In this document: positions 63,201 through 64,000 of the stretch, one piece after another
Position numbering within the stretch: the stretch's first letter is position 1
Layout of the letters: every line of letters starts with the position of its first letter
Source of the DNA: Calvatia gigantea
Lineage: Eukaryota > Basidiomycota > Agaricomycetes > Agaricales > Lycoperdaceae
Assembly (NCBI GenBank): GCA_025093985.1
Contig: JACAAK010000022.1
Coordinates: forward strand, 62,001 to 126,000
DNA length: 64,000 bases
Direction: 5' to 3'
Made by a program: the position numbers and the translations under genes
The notes under the pieces: model-generated
What the model was told of the DNA's origin: nothing
Database searches by the model: none
Seen by the model: the letters and a program-made list of their open reading frames with translations, nothing else

Positions 63201-64000
63201 CCTCCCTTCACCTCATTATTGCCTTAGCTGCAAAAGAGGGCTTCAAAATGCGATCAGTTGACATCTCCTCTGCCTTCACCTATGGAGAGCTTGATGAGGA
63301 GATCTACATGGCCCAGCCTGAGGGGTATCACCAGGGCAGTTCTAACCATGTCTGCAGACTTACCAAGTCCCTCTATGGCTTGAAGCAAGCTGCCCGGCAA
63401 TGGAACAAGAAGCTTTACTCTGTCATGGTCTCTATGGGCTACTCTTGTCTCCAGTCTGACAACTCGCTCTACATCTATTCTAAGGGATCAGTCAAGGTGA
63501 TTGTCCCAGTCTTTATTGATGACATCACTCTGGTGTCCAAGGATGACTCTGCCATGAACTTGGTAGTCAAGGAGCTCTCCAAACACTTCAAACTTCGAGA
63601 TCTTGGCCCTACGAGCTGGCTACTGGCTGTACAGGTGAAGCAGGACTTGGCCAACCACACCATCTCCCTTTCCCAGTCACAATACATACAGGAACTCCTT
63701 GAGTACTTCAAGATGGATGACTGCAATCCTGTGAAGACTCCTCTCAGTCCTGGTCTTGACCTCTCTGCCGATGTTCCTACTCCAGATGAGCAACAGGAGA
63801 TGAAGTCCATTCCCTATCTCTCAGCTGTAGGTTCACTTCAATACCTTGCCACCATGACTCGCCCCGACATTGCCTATGCTGTCTCCTACCTTGGGAGATT
63901 CAACCACAATCCCTCACCCCGTCACTGGGCTACTGTCAAGCACCTACTTCGCTATCTCAAGGGCACCATGGACTACAAGCTTGTCTACAAGGGTAACAAC
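60203..64000 (+). pseudogene. Copia R gag-pol polyprotein, almost open, running off the window
   Basis: One frame from ATG 60203 to the window end (about 1,266 codons) with only two stops. Gag: KLSSTNYSTWAGEMEAWLRA (UBN2 type) and a zinc knuckle CDFCNR-stop-GHELKNC, where TAA 60908-60910 takes the place of one residue in CX2CX4HX4C. Protease: WIADTGATSHMT (D near codon 324). Pre-integrase LWHRRFIHHN...CEPCLAGKMH. Integrase ELIHTDLHGP, FIDDVTRF, TGA 61856-61858 (Trp expected), DDKGGEYMSNAF, PQQNGLAEQAN. RT: KARLVAKGYSQRPGYDYTEV, FIDDITLVSKDD. RNase H begins beyond KGTMDYKLVYKGN. Youngest copia of the window; likely inactive unless the stops are read through. Confidence 0.92.

Noticed and set aside
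1..64000. Possible host genes between the elements
   Set aside because: Every stretch over about 300 bp could be assigned to a LINE, copia, gypsy or SINE-like element. I found no conserved cellular protein and no standard tRNA or rRNA gene.

Overview
This 64 kb window looks like a transposon graveyard from a fungus. Almost all of it can be assigned to retrotransposons, and I see no host gene. The evidence for a fungus, probably a basidiomycete (Agaricomycete), is a Tad1-type LINE (endonuclease, reverse transcriptase, C-terminal RNase H, separate ORF1 with CCHC knuckles), a chromodomain Ty3/gypsy element, Ty1/copia elements with internal-tRNA primer sites, and one predicted 47 bp intron. The genus cannot be told from this sequence.

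About 39 kb is one LINE family in some 20 copies, here labelled A to Q. Full-length copies start at the same 5' base (CACCTTCC...). ORF1 and ORF2 overlap by ATGA, and a roughly 700 bp GC-rich 3'UTR ends in poly(A). Copy A (2321-8230, minus) keeps an open 701-codon ORF1 but has lost about 1 kb of ORF2. Copy Q (35693-41203, plus) has two ORF2 deletions. The other copies are 5'-truncated or cut by later insertions. Several have clean 11-15 bp target-site duplications (TSDs).

Layout: 1-2320, LINE and copia debris. 2321-8230, LINE A. 8231-10683, copia B with its LTR. 10684-13196, LINE. 13197-17472, copia D, carrying a solo LTR that itself carries LINE C, with another solo LTR in its 3'LTR. 17473-22685, head-to-head LINE fragments with two solo LTRs and LINE H. 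22686-24285 plus 47210-47452 is one LINE (G) split by copia C, which spans 24286-47209 with matching CTGGT duplications. Inside copia C lie a LINE RT fragment, a chromovirus (28157-35692, minus), LINE Q, a copia A 5' end, a copia protease/integrase fragment and LINE P. 47453-59679, nested LINEs G to O with a copia RT scrap and a 1,062 bp SINE-like element (57518-58579). 59680-64000, the 5' 4.3 kb of a nearly open copia element (R).

The most interesting items are: (i) the SINE-like element, with a tRNA-type Pol III promoter and the LINE's 3' tail; (ii) a hairpin in the LINE 3'UTR whose arms vary but stay complementary; (iii) a spliced gene antisense to the chromovirus, encoding a coiled coil, a CX2CX6C-CX2CX6C cluster and an acidic tail; and (iv) Tf1-like self-priming complementarity in the same chromovirus. 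Decay is dominated by C:G to T:A transitions, seen in stop codons and in diverged TSD pairs. The elements probably depend on each other: LINE RT for the SINE, possibly ORF1 from copy A. No element inside the window is fully intact. All calls come from reading the sequence; no database search was done.
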